A stretch of 64,000 nucleotides of DNA, from contig QXJR01000028.1 in NCBI GenBank assembly GCA_020975725.1, positions 186,001 through 250,000 of the forward strand. Reading direction: 5' to 3'. The position numbers were made by a program, and so were the translations under genes. The notes under the pieces are model-generated. The model saw nothing but the letters and a program-made list of their open reading frames with translations. It did not search any database and was not told the DNA's origin. Of the stretch, positions 10,700 to 20,120 are shown in pieces (position 1 is the stretch's first letter; each line of letters opens with the position of its first letter). The DNA comes from Picocystis sp. L7. Taxonomy: Eukaryota; Chlorophyta; Picocystophyceae; Picocystales; Picocystaceae.

Positions 10700-11266
10700 A
10701 AGGTAGGCCAACGAAAGCAATGTTGACGAAGTGGAAATGGACTCGGAACAATAGCCTACCGTGAGGAGGAGCACGCGTACACGCCCACCGCGCGCGGCTT
10801 CGTTCGAGGACGAGGTGGAAGCACGTGCAAGCGCGTGCGGGCGTTCAACAAGGGTGTCCAATAAACTGTGGAGAATAAGACCACGTTCAAATCCTATAGT
10901 GCGAGGTATGGACGTGTCACGAGATGCGTTGTGGAATTGTTTTGTCCGTGAGAGAGCTCACGGTGAGGTGGCAATGTCAACGACCCAAGCGTTCAAGGGG
11001 TGTGCCCAACGCTTCCGGAACATCTTTGTGGACGAGTTTGGATCGACCATCTTGAACGCAAGTGGTGGCACGGTATTCAGGCAAAGTTGAAGCAAATGCA
11101 AAGCGGTTGCGATTAGGTTTTTGATGTGGTGGGAATCCACCAACCACGGCAAGTTCGTGAACGGTGACTTGAACGTTGCTGTCAAGATCAAGCGGTGTTT
11201 GGCATTGCCACCGAGGCTTGCGGAGTTGTGCCGCATTGTGGGACAAGGTAGATTGTATATTGTGGT
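10700..11266 (+). pseudogene. decayed Fanzor/TnpB-like RuvC nuclease frame
   Basis: One frame stays open for about 110 codons, meets a stop, then stays open for another 59. It contains in order RFRNIFVDEFGST and, about 50 codons on, STNHGKFVNGDLNVAVKI followed by KRC. That pair resembles the segment between RuvC-II and the terminal N-R-D-x-N-A-A (RuvC-III) motif of eukaryotic TnpB relatives, here with G for the usual R. An adjacent frame just upstream has GTIAYREEEHA, which could be the displaced RuvC-II region. There is no intact start, no zinc-finger cysteines and no visible ends, so this is a relic. The family call rests on motif memory only. Confidence 0.4.
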
Positions 11267-11617
11267 GGGCTAGCGCATCTATTGCTAGGAAGAATTGCAT
11301 GAGGAATGCCATGGAAGCCATTGGGAAAACCCGTGGATTGATGTTCGTGTTGGGCTATCTCGGTCTGGAACTACCCGGGGGATGTTCACGGTTGCTCTGC
11401 ACACCCTCTAGCCTTCTCTTTCGACACCCTATACCTTGACTTGACGGAATGAAGCAGGTTGCTTCACACTTCGGTTGGCCGTGTGTAACGGTGCACGAAG
11501 TTGACCACCTCGGACGGAACCTCCCAAAGCTCTCGCCTCGTGGGGTACGAGCCCCCATTAGGATGGACTCCATGGACCGCTGTCTTTCTTCGATTTTTGA
11601 CAGACCGTGGAGGGATC

Positions 11618-11636
11618 GGTCTTTGAACGGTCCATC
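11618..11636 (+). promoter_or_regulatory. GGTCTTTGAACGGTCCAT element upstream of eIF3d
   Basis: This motif, about 110 bp upstream of the eIF3d ATG, matches 16 of 18 positions of a motif repeated upstream of the H4-fusion gene (14524-14570). A role is inferred only from recurrence. Confidence 0.3.
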
Positions 11637-11742
11637 CCGGTCCCCGCCGCCGTTCTCTCTCTGTTTCTCCCTCGTTTGGGGATGGGTCGTGGACCGTGTC
11701 CCTTTCCCCAGGCCACGGCCTTCATCGCGTCCATTGGGAACG

Positions 11743-13584
11743 ATGGCGTCGAACCACACGCCACGCGCGTTCGTGGTGCCGCAAGTGGAAGACAATGCCG
11801 AAGGATGGGGACCCTGCAGCGTGCCTGATCACCTGAAGGACCTGCCGTACGCACCCTTCAACAAGGCGGACAAGATCGGAAGAGCCGCCGACTTCTCCGG
11901 TGCGACCTACGGGAAAGCACATTATGGTGCGTCGTGCTTTGCTCACTGCACGAAAGCAGAACGGGGAAAAGGCTTGGAAGAGGGATGGCTGACGCGATGG
12001 AGGGCACTTCGGATGCACAGGACGAAACCAGGCCGATCGAAACGCAGGAGATCGAAACGCACCGACCGCGTCCGTGTTCAACCTCGTCTACCAAGACGGT
12101 GAGGACGCCTACAAGCTCGTGGACAACAAACCCGTCACGAGACAACGATTCGGACCGCCCAGGAGGTTCCAACAGAGGTTCCAGAGGAGAGATCGGGATC
12201 CCAGGCGAGACATTGGACCCGAAAGAGAAGGTGTGGCCAACCACGCCAAGGACCGACCGCCCAGGACACGTCGTGGGAACTTCCAGCGTTTTGGAAGGTG
12301 GAATCGGGATGCAGGAAAGGTGCGTGCAAAGAGAAGTGATCGAGCGAAGAAAGCGAAAGGACGTCGGAACAGCGGCGCAAGAGACTGACGTGGAAGGTCA
12401 CTGTCTCGATCCTACAGGCCTCTCACGGACCCTCCGCCGAGGTGGGACCCAAATGGAGGATGCTGGAACAGATCCAATTCGCGGCGCTCACCAAACTCAA
12501 CGTGACGGAACCAGAAGCAGTGGACCTCGTGCGCTGCGGAAAGCTGGAGTGCTACGACAAGGCCTATGATCGCGTTACCCCCAAGTTTGCCAAGAAGCTC
12601 CGGAAGTTTGAGAACCTCGTGTTTCCAAACGTGACCACGAGCGAGGATCCAGTGATCAGGAGGCTGGAAGAAAAGATGGAGGGCAACGTGTATGCAACGG
12701 ACAAGATCCTCTCGCGCCTCATGTGTGCTCCGCGTTCAGCCTACTCGTGGGACGTCGTGGTGACGAAGACCGGGGACAAACTGTTCTTTGACAAACGTGA
12801 CCGGAGCGACTTCGACCTCCTCACGGTCCACGAGACGGCTCAGGAACCTCTGGAGGAGGATAAAGATCCCCACAACAGCGCCGGCGAGCTGAGCCAGGAA
12901 GCCACCCAGATCAATCAGAACTTCTCCCAACAAGTGCTGACCGAAGGAGAAAGGGCCATCGAATTTGAGGAAGGCAATCCGTACGAAGGGGGAAGTCAGC
13001 AGAAGTGTGCAAAGCAAGCCTACAGGTACAGGAAGTGGCAGCTTGACGAAAACACAGTTTTGGTTGCGCGCTGCGAGTTGGATGGATACACAGACAACAA
13101 GGGGCAAGATGCATTGTTGTCCATCAAGGCTTTGAACGAGTTTGATTCCAAAGCCACAGGGGTGGACTGGCGGCACAAGTTGGAGAACCAGCGGGGAGCT
13201 ATTTTGGCCACCGAGCTGAAGAACAATGCAAACAAGCTGGCCCGATGGACCGCAGAAGCACTGCTTTCTGGAGCGGACCAAATTCGCCTCGGCTATGTTA
13301 CCCGCAGCATGATGAAGGACAACCGCAACCATCTGGTGTTGGGTACGCAGATGTGCAAGCCAAGGGACTTTGCTGCACAAATCAATCTCAAGGTGGGTAA
13401 TCTTTGGGGCATATTCAAATCCATCGTTGAACTGTGCCGCACGCTAGCCGACGGGAAGTACCTGTTGATGAAAGACCCCAATAAGCAGACCATTCTTCTG
13501 TATCAGGTGCCGGAGGATGCATTTGATCCGGCGGAAGAGGAAGAAGAGGAAGAGGAAGAAGAAGATGTGAACGAGGAAGATTGA
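11743..13584 (+). CDS. EIF3D: eukaryotic translation initiation factor 3 subunit D (two introns)
   Basis: eIF3d is the eIF3 subunit that can bind the mRNA cap. Exons 11743-11926, 12048-12319 and 12418-13584 give 540 aa. Introns are 121 bp (donor GTGCGT, acceptor CGCAG) and 98 bp (donor GTGCGT, acceptor CCTACAG). The product is colinear with eIF3d: N-terminal EGWGPCSVP and ADFSGATYG, a basic RNA-binding segment rich in R/Q/F, ECYDKAYDR, SAYSWDVVV, LFFDKRDRSDFDLLTV, GVDWRHKLENQRGAILATEL, KLARW, KDPNKQ, and a C-terminal poly-Glu tail. Intron 1 ends in CAGGAG, where either AG keeps the frame, so a one-residue splice variant is possible. It converges on the H4-fusion gene with an 87-bp gap. Confidence 0.93.
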
Positions 13585-13671
13585 GCCACACTTTTTTTCT
13601 GTAAAGAATTTACAAGGGTTTGTGGGCAGCTGATGGACATTACTTCCTTGGGGCCTGTCGATTCTGCGTCT

Positions 13672-14409
13672 CTAGATGAGCCACACGGTTTTATTCAGGT
13701 ACATGACGCGATTCTCGTCCTGCAGCGCAAGGATCACAGCTTCGAGTTCGCCCTCGGTGACTGGTTCGGTTCTTTGGACGTGTACAGCCAGGGATGAAAC
13801 GGGGCAGCTGTCCACGTGTTCTTGCAAGAAGTACGACGCAATGTACGTCTGCAGTCTTTGCAACCTTTCTGCGTCCATCGCTTCCCCTTGCACGTCCGCT
13901 TGTTCGGTGTGTCCCACCTGGAACGCCTTGACCGGCGAGACGACGGGCTTTCGCAGCGGCATCTTCACCTTTTGCAATCGTTTGTGCCTGGGGAGCACGG
14001 CACCCGTCAAATTCTCCGCACCTGGCCAGAATCCATAGAGCGTTTGTCCTCTCCTTTTGAGCGCACGCAGCACGTCGATGGGCAGTACAGTGACCCTTTG
14101 TGCGTGTTCGGTATAGACGGCGATGTCTGGGAGGACCTGCTTCAGGTACCTCTTGAGCTCTTTCCTGGCCACATCGTAGAAGGAGAGGCTGACCCTCTGC
14201 ACGCCAGCCCTCCTGGCGAGTCTTCGGACGTCGTTTTTGGTGATGCCTTGGAGTGCACTGCGGTGGTTCCGAGTCCGGTGGTTTCTCTTGGTTCCTCCTC
14301 TCCCGCTTCCGCGCGCCTTCTTCCCTTCCGCTTCCCCCGTTCTTTGGGCCGGCGAGAAGGCCGCATGAGGCGCCTTGGCGACCACCCTTTTCGCACCCGA
14401 CTTGGCCAT
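13672..14409 (-). CDS. histone H4 variant fused to a C-terminal MCM3-like winged-helix domain
   Basis: A single uninterrupted frame of 245 aa. Residues 39-127 are histone H4: GGTKR tail remnant, LQGITKNDVRRLARRAGV, then VYTEHAQRVTV and DVLRALKRRGQTLYGF, the H4 signature. The N-terminal tail is longer than in canonical H4 (about 38 residues before the GGTKR) and diverged. After the TLYGF strand comes a basic linker (128-180), then residues 181-245, which read like the C-terminal winged helix of MCM3: VTEGELEAVILALQDENRVM and a terminal VWLI. Canonical H4 is about 103 aa and ends at TLYGFGG. I chose the ATG at 14409; an open frame continues upstream, but those residues are low complexity. An AATAAA occurs inside the last codons. 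A fusion of this kind is unknown to me; the H4 half is certain, the winged helix likely. Confidence 0.8.
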   Translation of the reverse strand: MAKSGAKRVVAKAPHAAFSPAQRTGEAEGKKARGSGRGGTKRNHRTRNHRSALQGITKNDVRRLARRAGVQRVSLSFYDVARKELKRYLKQVLPDIAVYTEHAQRVTVLPIDVLRALKRRGQTLYGFWPGAENLTGAVLPRHKRLQKVKMPLRKPVVSPVKAFQVGHTEQADVQGEAMDAERLQRLQTYIASYFLQEHVDSCPVSSLAVHVQRTEPVTEGELEAVILALQDENRVMYLNKTVWLI

Positions 14410-14523
14410 TCGCACTTCCTGCTGTGCGACACTTGCAGCTATGGACGTTCGTTCCCCTCTCCTTCCCCGAGGGTCCGAAAACCGCGGGAACCTCTCCCAT
14501 TGGTCCCCCCGTCCCCGTCCATG

Positions 14524-14570
14524 GACCGTCCATTCGCGATCTTTGGACGGTCCATTCGCGGTCTTTCCTG
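14524..14570. repeat. two tandem copies of a GGACCGTCCATTCGCG-type 22-bp unit
   Basis: The unit (ACGGTCCATTCGCG followed by A/G-TCTTT) is repeated head to tail with a period of about 22 bp, 115-160 bp upstream of the H4-fusion start. The same core appears once upstream of eIF3d, so it may be a regulatory site. Confidence 0.4.
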
Positions 14571-14720
14571 GTCCTTCCCTTTCGGCCTCGGACATCCCGC
14601 ACAGGGGCAGGTCGATCGAACCGCATTGGACCGCTGCACCAGGGATCCAGAGGGAGGGATCCTGGGATTGACCGAGAGAGAGAAGGAGAGGGGGATTGAC
14701 CGGGACAGAGGGTAGTGCCT

Positions 14721-14754
14721 CAACTTTTTGTAACGAGACGATTACAAAACGTTG
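14721..14754. repeat. recombinase-site-like inverted repeat A (13-8-13), left end of unit 1
   Basis: CAACTTTTTGTAA (14721-14733), an 8-bp spacer CGAGACGA, then TTACAAAACGTTG (14742-14754). The arms match at 12 of 13 positions in inverted orientation. Copies lie at 17342-17375 and 19963-19996. Confidence 0.7.
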
Positions 14755-14878
14755 GATCGAAATCTTGGGGAAAGATATCGATTAAAGAACTGCAGGTAGA
14801 TATCGATGGAACTAGGGTTTTTTCTCCCAGCCGTTACGAGGGGACAAGTTGTCGACCGATCCACGGCAGCGAAGGACG

Positions 14879-17041
14879 TCACGTAGATCCGCGAGCAAGT
14901 TCGCCATCTTCGTCGCGCTGGCACTCCCGTCTCCTGAGGTACGTCGCAGCCGTGCGCCAAGTTAGTTTGCGACCGTTGCGAGACGCGTTTGGTACGAGTG
15001 CTTGGACGTGTTGATAGATCTCGTCTGCACGATCTGCGGACACGACCGACCGTCCGTCCCATTCTCCTCGACGTTTAGCCTCCGACACGAGGCGACTCAT
15101 GAGGTAATGCAGGTCCGCGAGGTGTGGTCGTTGCTCTCTACGCACGTGAGCTGACGTGAGACGCATCCATGGAAGGTCGCCTGAGATGTAGGACACGAAT
15201 GCCTGGCGCACTGTCACCTTCGTGGGCAAGTCGACCGATGAAGCTGGCAATCGGAGCAGACCGAGCATTGCATTGGAATCACGTGCCTCCACCGTTGCTG
15301 TTGGTTGTTGCATCTGGACAGCATCCTCGATTCTCTGCATCAGCGGAGTGACCAAGTCACTCACCACACTGCGGATGGTGGCAGGTGTGATGTTACCGCA
15401 CTCAAAGTCCCTTTCTTGCATGCACTGAAGAAGGACATCACGGATGTCCTCCTTCAGTGTGTTCAACTTGGATGTCGCTTTCTCACAGTGGCTGAGGATG
15501 TGAACGTTCATTGGTATACCTGTAGGACTGAGGTCATTTCCACATCGGTCATGTGTTGACTCGGCACTCACAAACTCTGCAATGCATGACCTTGAGCTGT
15601 CCCTCCATAAGGGAATGCTTCGGAGAGGGTGGTTGCCTGGGAGGTTGTCATGGATCCACTTCTCATGGTACAGCAAGTTTGCAAGTAGATGCTCCAGCAC
15701 TATATCCAAAGCATTGGTTTTCCCGAATGCAGCAAATGTCAAGCGAGCAAGCCTACTTGCGATAGTCATATCCACTCCAGGGATGAAATGCGGGGGTAGT
15801 TGAGCAAACTTTGAGCCACTTGAGGGTGCATGACCTGCCACAATCCTTCCAATATATTGATCACCTGCTGATTCATACCTCAAGTATGTACCGAGAACTT
15901 TGCCGGTATCCCATCCGGCTCGGTTACAAATGCTCATCATGGACGGCCCATCAGTAATCCCTGATGTGACATATGTACTTGCGCCTTTTCTATTGGAATG
16001 AGTGCCAATATCACTTGGATCCAACCCATAACATTGCAATATTTCTCTGTTTTTCACCTTGAAGCGCTCCATGTGAGCCGAGTGAGCAGCGTAAATGTTG
16101 GCATGGGGGAAGATTGCATTGTTTTCCTTCCCCACCTCAAAGCATGCCAAGTATGCTGCCAAACAAAACAACGGGCATATTTCAGGGGTTGAAGGATTAG
16201 AATACACATGCTTAGGAAACCTTCCTTGCTTCTCACCATCCTGATCATTTTTCTGGTGCGGTATATAGACCCTCAACCCATCATTCTCCCATTGGAGGTG
16301 GGAGAGGCAAAGCCCACATGTACTATGAGCGCGTGCGGCCAAGTTCCACGAAAAGACATGAATTAGCAAGGCACCCAATACACCTTCCACAAGGAGCTTC
16401 TTCGAGATTGCACAATACAACTGATATGGAAGGGCCATTTTGCCTCTTTCATGGGTAGAGTTTGGGTCTACTCCTCTTTCTTGGGCCGAAACTCTTCTCA
16501 ATGCGTTCATGTATTCGCTCACTTGCTCATCAAACCATTCGGGCAAGGGGACATTTGCATGGCGATAGAGGTGTTTCAAGGCACTCCTATAGTTCCCATA
16601 CGTCCGCAAGTAAGTCTCACGACCATTGAAGTCCCTTTTCCTTTGTTGTGCCAAAAACATCGCCCAAGCATTGAAGTGCAAGCACTCCAAATTGACTTTA
16701 CCGACAAGCATAGTGTGGTTCAACTCCTCACAACTCGACAACGTATCTTTTATCGCAGCGAGACGATCCTTCTCATCCAAGAGTTGAAGAGAGGTCCTCC
16801 AAGTTTCTGTTATGAGTCCCCCACTTTGCAAAGATGGTAGATTTTCATAGTTGGCAAAGGCCCATGCCACAAAACGCTTGTTCATTCCTAGGTAAGCTTT
16901 CCGTGTCTTCTCGGACTTGCTATTCCGTTGTATCTCCCTCACGAGTGATGGTTGAAGGTGCTCCGAACCTCGGCCATGAAGCTCCGAACGTGGCGTTGGT
17001 TCCTCCGAAGGCGGAGGCTCGAACGGGCCCGTGGATGCCAT
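14879..17041 (-). CDS. Crypton-type tyrosine recombinase, copy 1
   Basis: A 720-aa protein starting at the ATG at 17041. An N-terminal SAM-like DNA-binding region (about 30-180) precedes the catalytic domain: Arg I in SWNLAARAHST (about R237), a Lys in PHQKNDQ (about 264), the box II HxxR as THSNRKGAST (H348, R351), AGW, then the nucleophile in GTYLRYESAGDQ (Y386 or Y389). All five classes of catalytic residue are present, so the enzyme looks active. The segment after it (PPHF and beyond, about 420-720) is a long C-terminal extension of unknown function. Such recombinases with AGDQ-x-x-GR after the Tyr recur in protist Crypton-like elements. It is the only gene of the unit. Confidence 0.8.
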   Translation of the reverse strand: MASTGPFEPPPSEEPTPRSELHGRGSEHLQPSLVREIQRNSKSEKTRKAYLGMNKRFVAWAFANYENLPSLQSGGLITETWRTSLQLLDEKDRLAAIKDTLSSCEELNHTMLVGKVNLECLHFNAWAMFLAQQRKRDFNGRETYLRTYGNYRSALKHLYRHANVPLPEWFDEQVSEYMNALRRVSAQERGVDPNSTHERGKMALPYQLYCAISKKLLVEGVLGALLIHVFSWNLAARAHSTCGLCLSHLQWENDGLRVYIPHQKNDQDGEKQGRFPKHVYSNPSTPEICPLFCLAAYLACFEVGKENNAIFPHANIYAAHSAHMERFKVKNREILQCYGLDPSDIGTHSNRKGASTYVTSGITDGPSMMSICNRAGWDTGKVLGTYLRYESAGDQYIGRIVAGHAPSSGSKFAQLPPHFIPGVDMTIASRLARLTFAAFGKTNALDIVLEHLLANLLYHEKWIHDNLPGNHPLRSIPLWRDSSRSCIAEFVSAESTHDRCGNDLSPTGIPMNVHILSHCEKATSKLNTLKEDIRDVLLQCMQERDFECGNITPATIRSVVSDLVTPLMQRIEDAVQMQQPTATVEARDSNAMLGLLRLPASSVDLPTKVTVRQAFVSYISGDLPWMRLTSAHVRREQRPHLADLHYLMSRLVSEAKRRGEWDGRSVVSADRADEIYQHVQALVPNASRNGRKLTWRTAATYLRRRECQRDEDGELARGST

Positions 17042-17129
17042 CGCCAACTAACATTTCAACCCTCGATCGGATCGATCCATCGATATCCATCCGATCCACC
17101 ATTGAGATCTTTCCCTCATTCGATCGGTA

Positions 17130-17163
17130 TCTTTTTTTGTAAGGATCTCGTTACAAAAAGTTG
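17130..17163. repeat. recombinase-site-like inverted repeat B (13-8-13)
   Basis: The right arm TTACAAAAAGTTG (17151-17163) is the exact reverse complement of the left arm of site A; the left arm (17130-17142) is a weaker match; the spacer is GGATCTCG, 8 bp. It lies just upstream of the recombinase ATG. Copies are at +2621 and +5242. Confidence 0.6.
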
Positions 17164-17248
17164 AGCCATCGATCGATGGAAAAACGGACAATAGGAAAGG
17201 AGGTCGTTTCGATAGGGAAAACGGGGCGGGATCCATCCACTCGTGAAT

Positions 17249-17281
17249 CAACTTTTTATAACGAATCGTTACAAAAACGGT
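17249..17281. repeat. recombinase-site-like inverted repeat C (13-7-13)
   Basis: CAACTTTTTATAA (17249-17261), spacer CGAATCG (7 bp), then TTACAAAAACGGT (17269-17281). Copies are at +2621 and +5242. Confidence 0.6.
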
Positions 17282-17310
17282 CCATTCGATAGGGGATTTT
17301 GGAATCCGGG

Positions 17311-17354
17311 TTACAAAATGTTGGGAGAAAGGGTAGTGCCTCAACTTTTTGTAA
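17311..17354. repeat. unit-unit junction flanked by outward-facing half-sites
   Basis: The right end of unit 1 carries TTACAAAATGTTG (17311-17323) and the left end of unit 2 carries CAACTTTTTGTAA (17342-17354). The 18 bp between them hold the junction, GAGAAAG next to GGTAGTGCC. The same junction recurs at +2621. Confidence 0.6.
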
Positions 17355-17499
17355 CGAGACGATTACAAAACGTTGGATCGAAATCTTGGGGAAAGATATC
17401 GATTAAAGAACTGCAGGTAGATATCGATGGAACTAGGGTTTTTTCTCCCAGCCGTTACGAGGGGACAAGTTGTCGACCGATCCACGGCAGCGAAGGACG

Positions 17500-19662
17500 T
17501 CACGTAGATCCGCGAGCAAGTTCGCCATCTTCGTCGCGCTGGCACTCCCGTCTCCTGAGGTACGTCGCAGCCGTGCGCCAAGTTAGTTTGCGACCGTTGC
17601 GAGACGCGTTTGGTACGAGTGCTTGGACGTGTTGATAGATCTCGTCTGCACGATCTGCGGACACGACCGACCGTCCGTCCCATTCTCCTCGACGTTTAGC
17701 CTCCGACACGAGGCGACTCATGAGGTAATGCAGGTCCGCGAGGTGTGGTCGTTGCTCTCTACGCACGTGAGCTGACGTGAGACGCATCCATGGAAGGTCG
17801 CCTGAGATGTAGGACACGAATGCCTGGCGCACTGTCACCTTCGTGGGCAAGTCGACCGATGAAGCTGGCAATCGGAGCAGACCGAGCATTGCATTGGAAT
17901 CACGTGCCTCCACCGTTGCTGTTGGTTGTTGCATCTGGACAGCATCCTCGATTCTCTGCATCAGCGGAGTGACCAAGTCACTCACCACACTGCGGATGGT
18001 GGCAGGTGTGATGTTACCGCACTCAAAGTCCCTTTCTTGCATGCACTGAAGAAGGACATCACGGATGTCCTCCTTCAGTGTGTTCAACTTGGATGTCGCT
18101 TTCTCACAGTGGCTGAGGATGTGAACGTTCATTGGTATACCTGTAGGACTGAGGTCATTTCCACATCGGTCATGTGTTGACTCGGCACTCACAAACTCTG
18201 CAATGCATGACCTTGAGCTGTCCCTCCATAAGGGAATGCTTCGGAGAGGGTGGTTGCCTGGGAGGTTGTCATGGATCCACTTCTCATGGTACAGCAAGTT
18301 TGCAAGTAGATGCTCCAGCACTATATCCAAAGCATTGGTTTTCCCGAATGCAGCAAATGTCAAGCGAGCAAGCCTACTTGCGATAGTCATATCCACTCCA
18401 GGGATGAAATGCGGGGGTAGTTGAGCAAACTTTGAGCCACTTGAGGGTGCATGACCTGCCACAATCCTTCCAATATATTGATCACCTGCTGATTCATACC
18501 TCAAGTATGTACCGAGAACTTTGCCGGTATCCCATCCGGCTCGGTTACAAATGCTCATCATGGACGGCCCATCAGTAATCCCTGATGTGACATATGTACT
18601 TGCGCCTTTTCTATTGGAATGAGTGCCAATATCACTTGGATCCAACCCATAACATTGCAATATTTCTCTGTTTTTCACCTTGAAGCGCTCCATGTGAGCC
18701 GAGTGAGCAGCGTAAATGTTGGCATGGGGGAAGATTGCATTGTTTTCCTTCCCCACCTCAAAGCATGCCAAGTATGCTGCCAAACAAAACAACGGGCATA
18801 TTTCAGGGGTTGAAGGATTAGAATACACATGCTTAGGAAACCTTCCTTGCTTCTCACCATCCTGATCATTTTTCTGGTGCGGTATATAGACCCTCAACCC
18901 ATCATTCTCCCATTGGAGGTGGGAGAGGCAAAGCCCACATGTACTATGAGCGCGTGCGGCCAAGTTCCACGAAAAGACATGAATTAGCAAGGCACCCAAT
19001 ACACCTTCCACAAGGAGCTTCTTCGAGATTGCACAATACAACTGATATGGAAGGGCCATTTTGCCTCTTTCATGGGTAGAGTTTGGGTCTACTCCTCTTT
19101 CTTGGGCCGAAACTCTTCTCAATGCGTTCATGTATTCGCTCACTTGCTCATCAAACCATTCGGGCAAGGGGACATTTGCATGGCGATAGAGGTGTTTCAA
19201 GGCACTCCTATAGTTCCCATACGTCCGCAAGTAAGTCTCACGACCATTGAAGTCCCTTTTCCTTTGTTGTGCCAAAAACATCGCCCAAGCATTGAAGTGC
19301 AAGCACTCCAAATTGACTTTACCGACAAGCATAGTGTGGTTCAACTCCTCACAACTCGACAACGTATCTTTTATCGCAGCGAGACGATCCTTCTCATCCA
19401 AGAGTTGAAGAGAGGTCCTCCAAGTTTCTGTTATGAGTCCCCCACTTTGCAAAGATGGTAGATTTTCATAGTTGGCAAAGGCCCATGCCACAAAACGCTT
19501 GTTCATTCCTAGGTAAGCTTTCCGTGTCTTCTCGGACTTGCTATTCCGTTGTATCTCCCTCACGAGTGATGGTTGAAGGTGCTCCGAACCTCGGCCATGA
19601 AGCTCCGAACGTGGCGTTGGTTCCTCCGAAGGCGGAGGCTCGAACGGGCCCGTGGATGCCAT
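17500..19662 (-). CDS. Crypton-type tyrosine recombinase, copy 2
   Basis: The translated protein is identical to copy 1 over its full length (720 aa, same start context). Its 5' flank contains sites B and C of unit 2. Confidence 0.8.
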   Translation of the reverse strand: MASTGPFEPPPSEEPTPRSELHGRGSEHLQPSLVREIQRNSKSEKTRKAYLGMNKRFVAWAFANYENLPSLQSGGLITETWRTSLQLLDEKDRLAAIKDTLSSCEELNHTMLVGKVNLECLHFNAWAMFLAQQRKRDFNGRETYLRTYGNYRSALKHLYRHANVPLPEWFDEQVSEYMNALRRVSAQERGVDPNSTHERGKMALPYQLYCAISKKLLVEGVLGALLIHVFSWNLAARAHSTCGLCLSHLQWENDGLRVYIPHQKNDQDGEKQGRFPKHVYSNPSTPEICPLFCLAAYLACFEVGKENNAIFPHANIYAAHSAHMERFKVKNREILQCYGLDPSDIGTHSNRKGASTYVTSGITDGPSMMSICNRAGWDTGKVLGTYLRYESAGDQYIGRIVAGHAPSSGSKFAQLPPHFIPGVDMTIASRLARLTFAAFGKTNALDIVLEHLLANLLYHEKWIHDNLPGNHPLRSIPLWRDSSRSCIAEFVSAESTHDRCGNDLSPTGIPMNVHILSHCEKATSKLNTLKEDIRDVLLQCMQERDFECGNITPATIRSVVSDLVTPLMQRIEDAVQMQQPTATVEARDSNAMLGLLRLPASSVDLPTKVTVRQAFVSYISGDLPWMRLTSAHVRREQRPHLADLHYLMSRLVSEAKRRGEWDGRSVVSADRADEIYQHVQALVPNASRNGRKLTWRTAATYLRRRECQRDEDGELARGST

Positions 19663-20120
19663 CGCCAACTAACATTTCAACCCTCGATCGGATCGATCCA
19701 TCGATATCCATCCGATCCACCATTGAGATCTTTCCCTCATTCGATCGGTATCTTTTTTTGTAAGGATCTCGTTACAAAAAGTTGAGCCATCGATCGATGG
19801 AAAAACGGACAATAGGAAAGGAGGTCGTTTCGATAGGGAAAACGGGGCGGGATCCATCCACTCGTGAATCAACTTTTTATAACGAATCGTTACAAAAACG
19901 GTCCATTCGATAGGGGATTTTGGAATCCGGGTTACAAAATGTTGGGAGAAAGGGTAGTGCCTCAACTTTTTGTAACGAGACGATTACAAAACGTTGGATC
20001 GAAATCTTGGGGAAAGATATCGATTAAAGAACTGCAGGTAGATATCGATGGAACTAGGGTTTTTTCTCCCAGCCGTTACGAGGGGACAAGTTGTCGACCG
20101 ATCCACGGCAGCGAAGGACG

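Noticed and set aside
10860-10910. GTTCAAATCC resembling a tRNA T-loop
   Set aside because: The flanking bases do not form a T-stem and no other tRNA arms are present.
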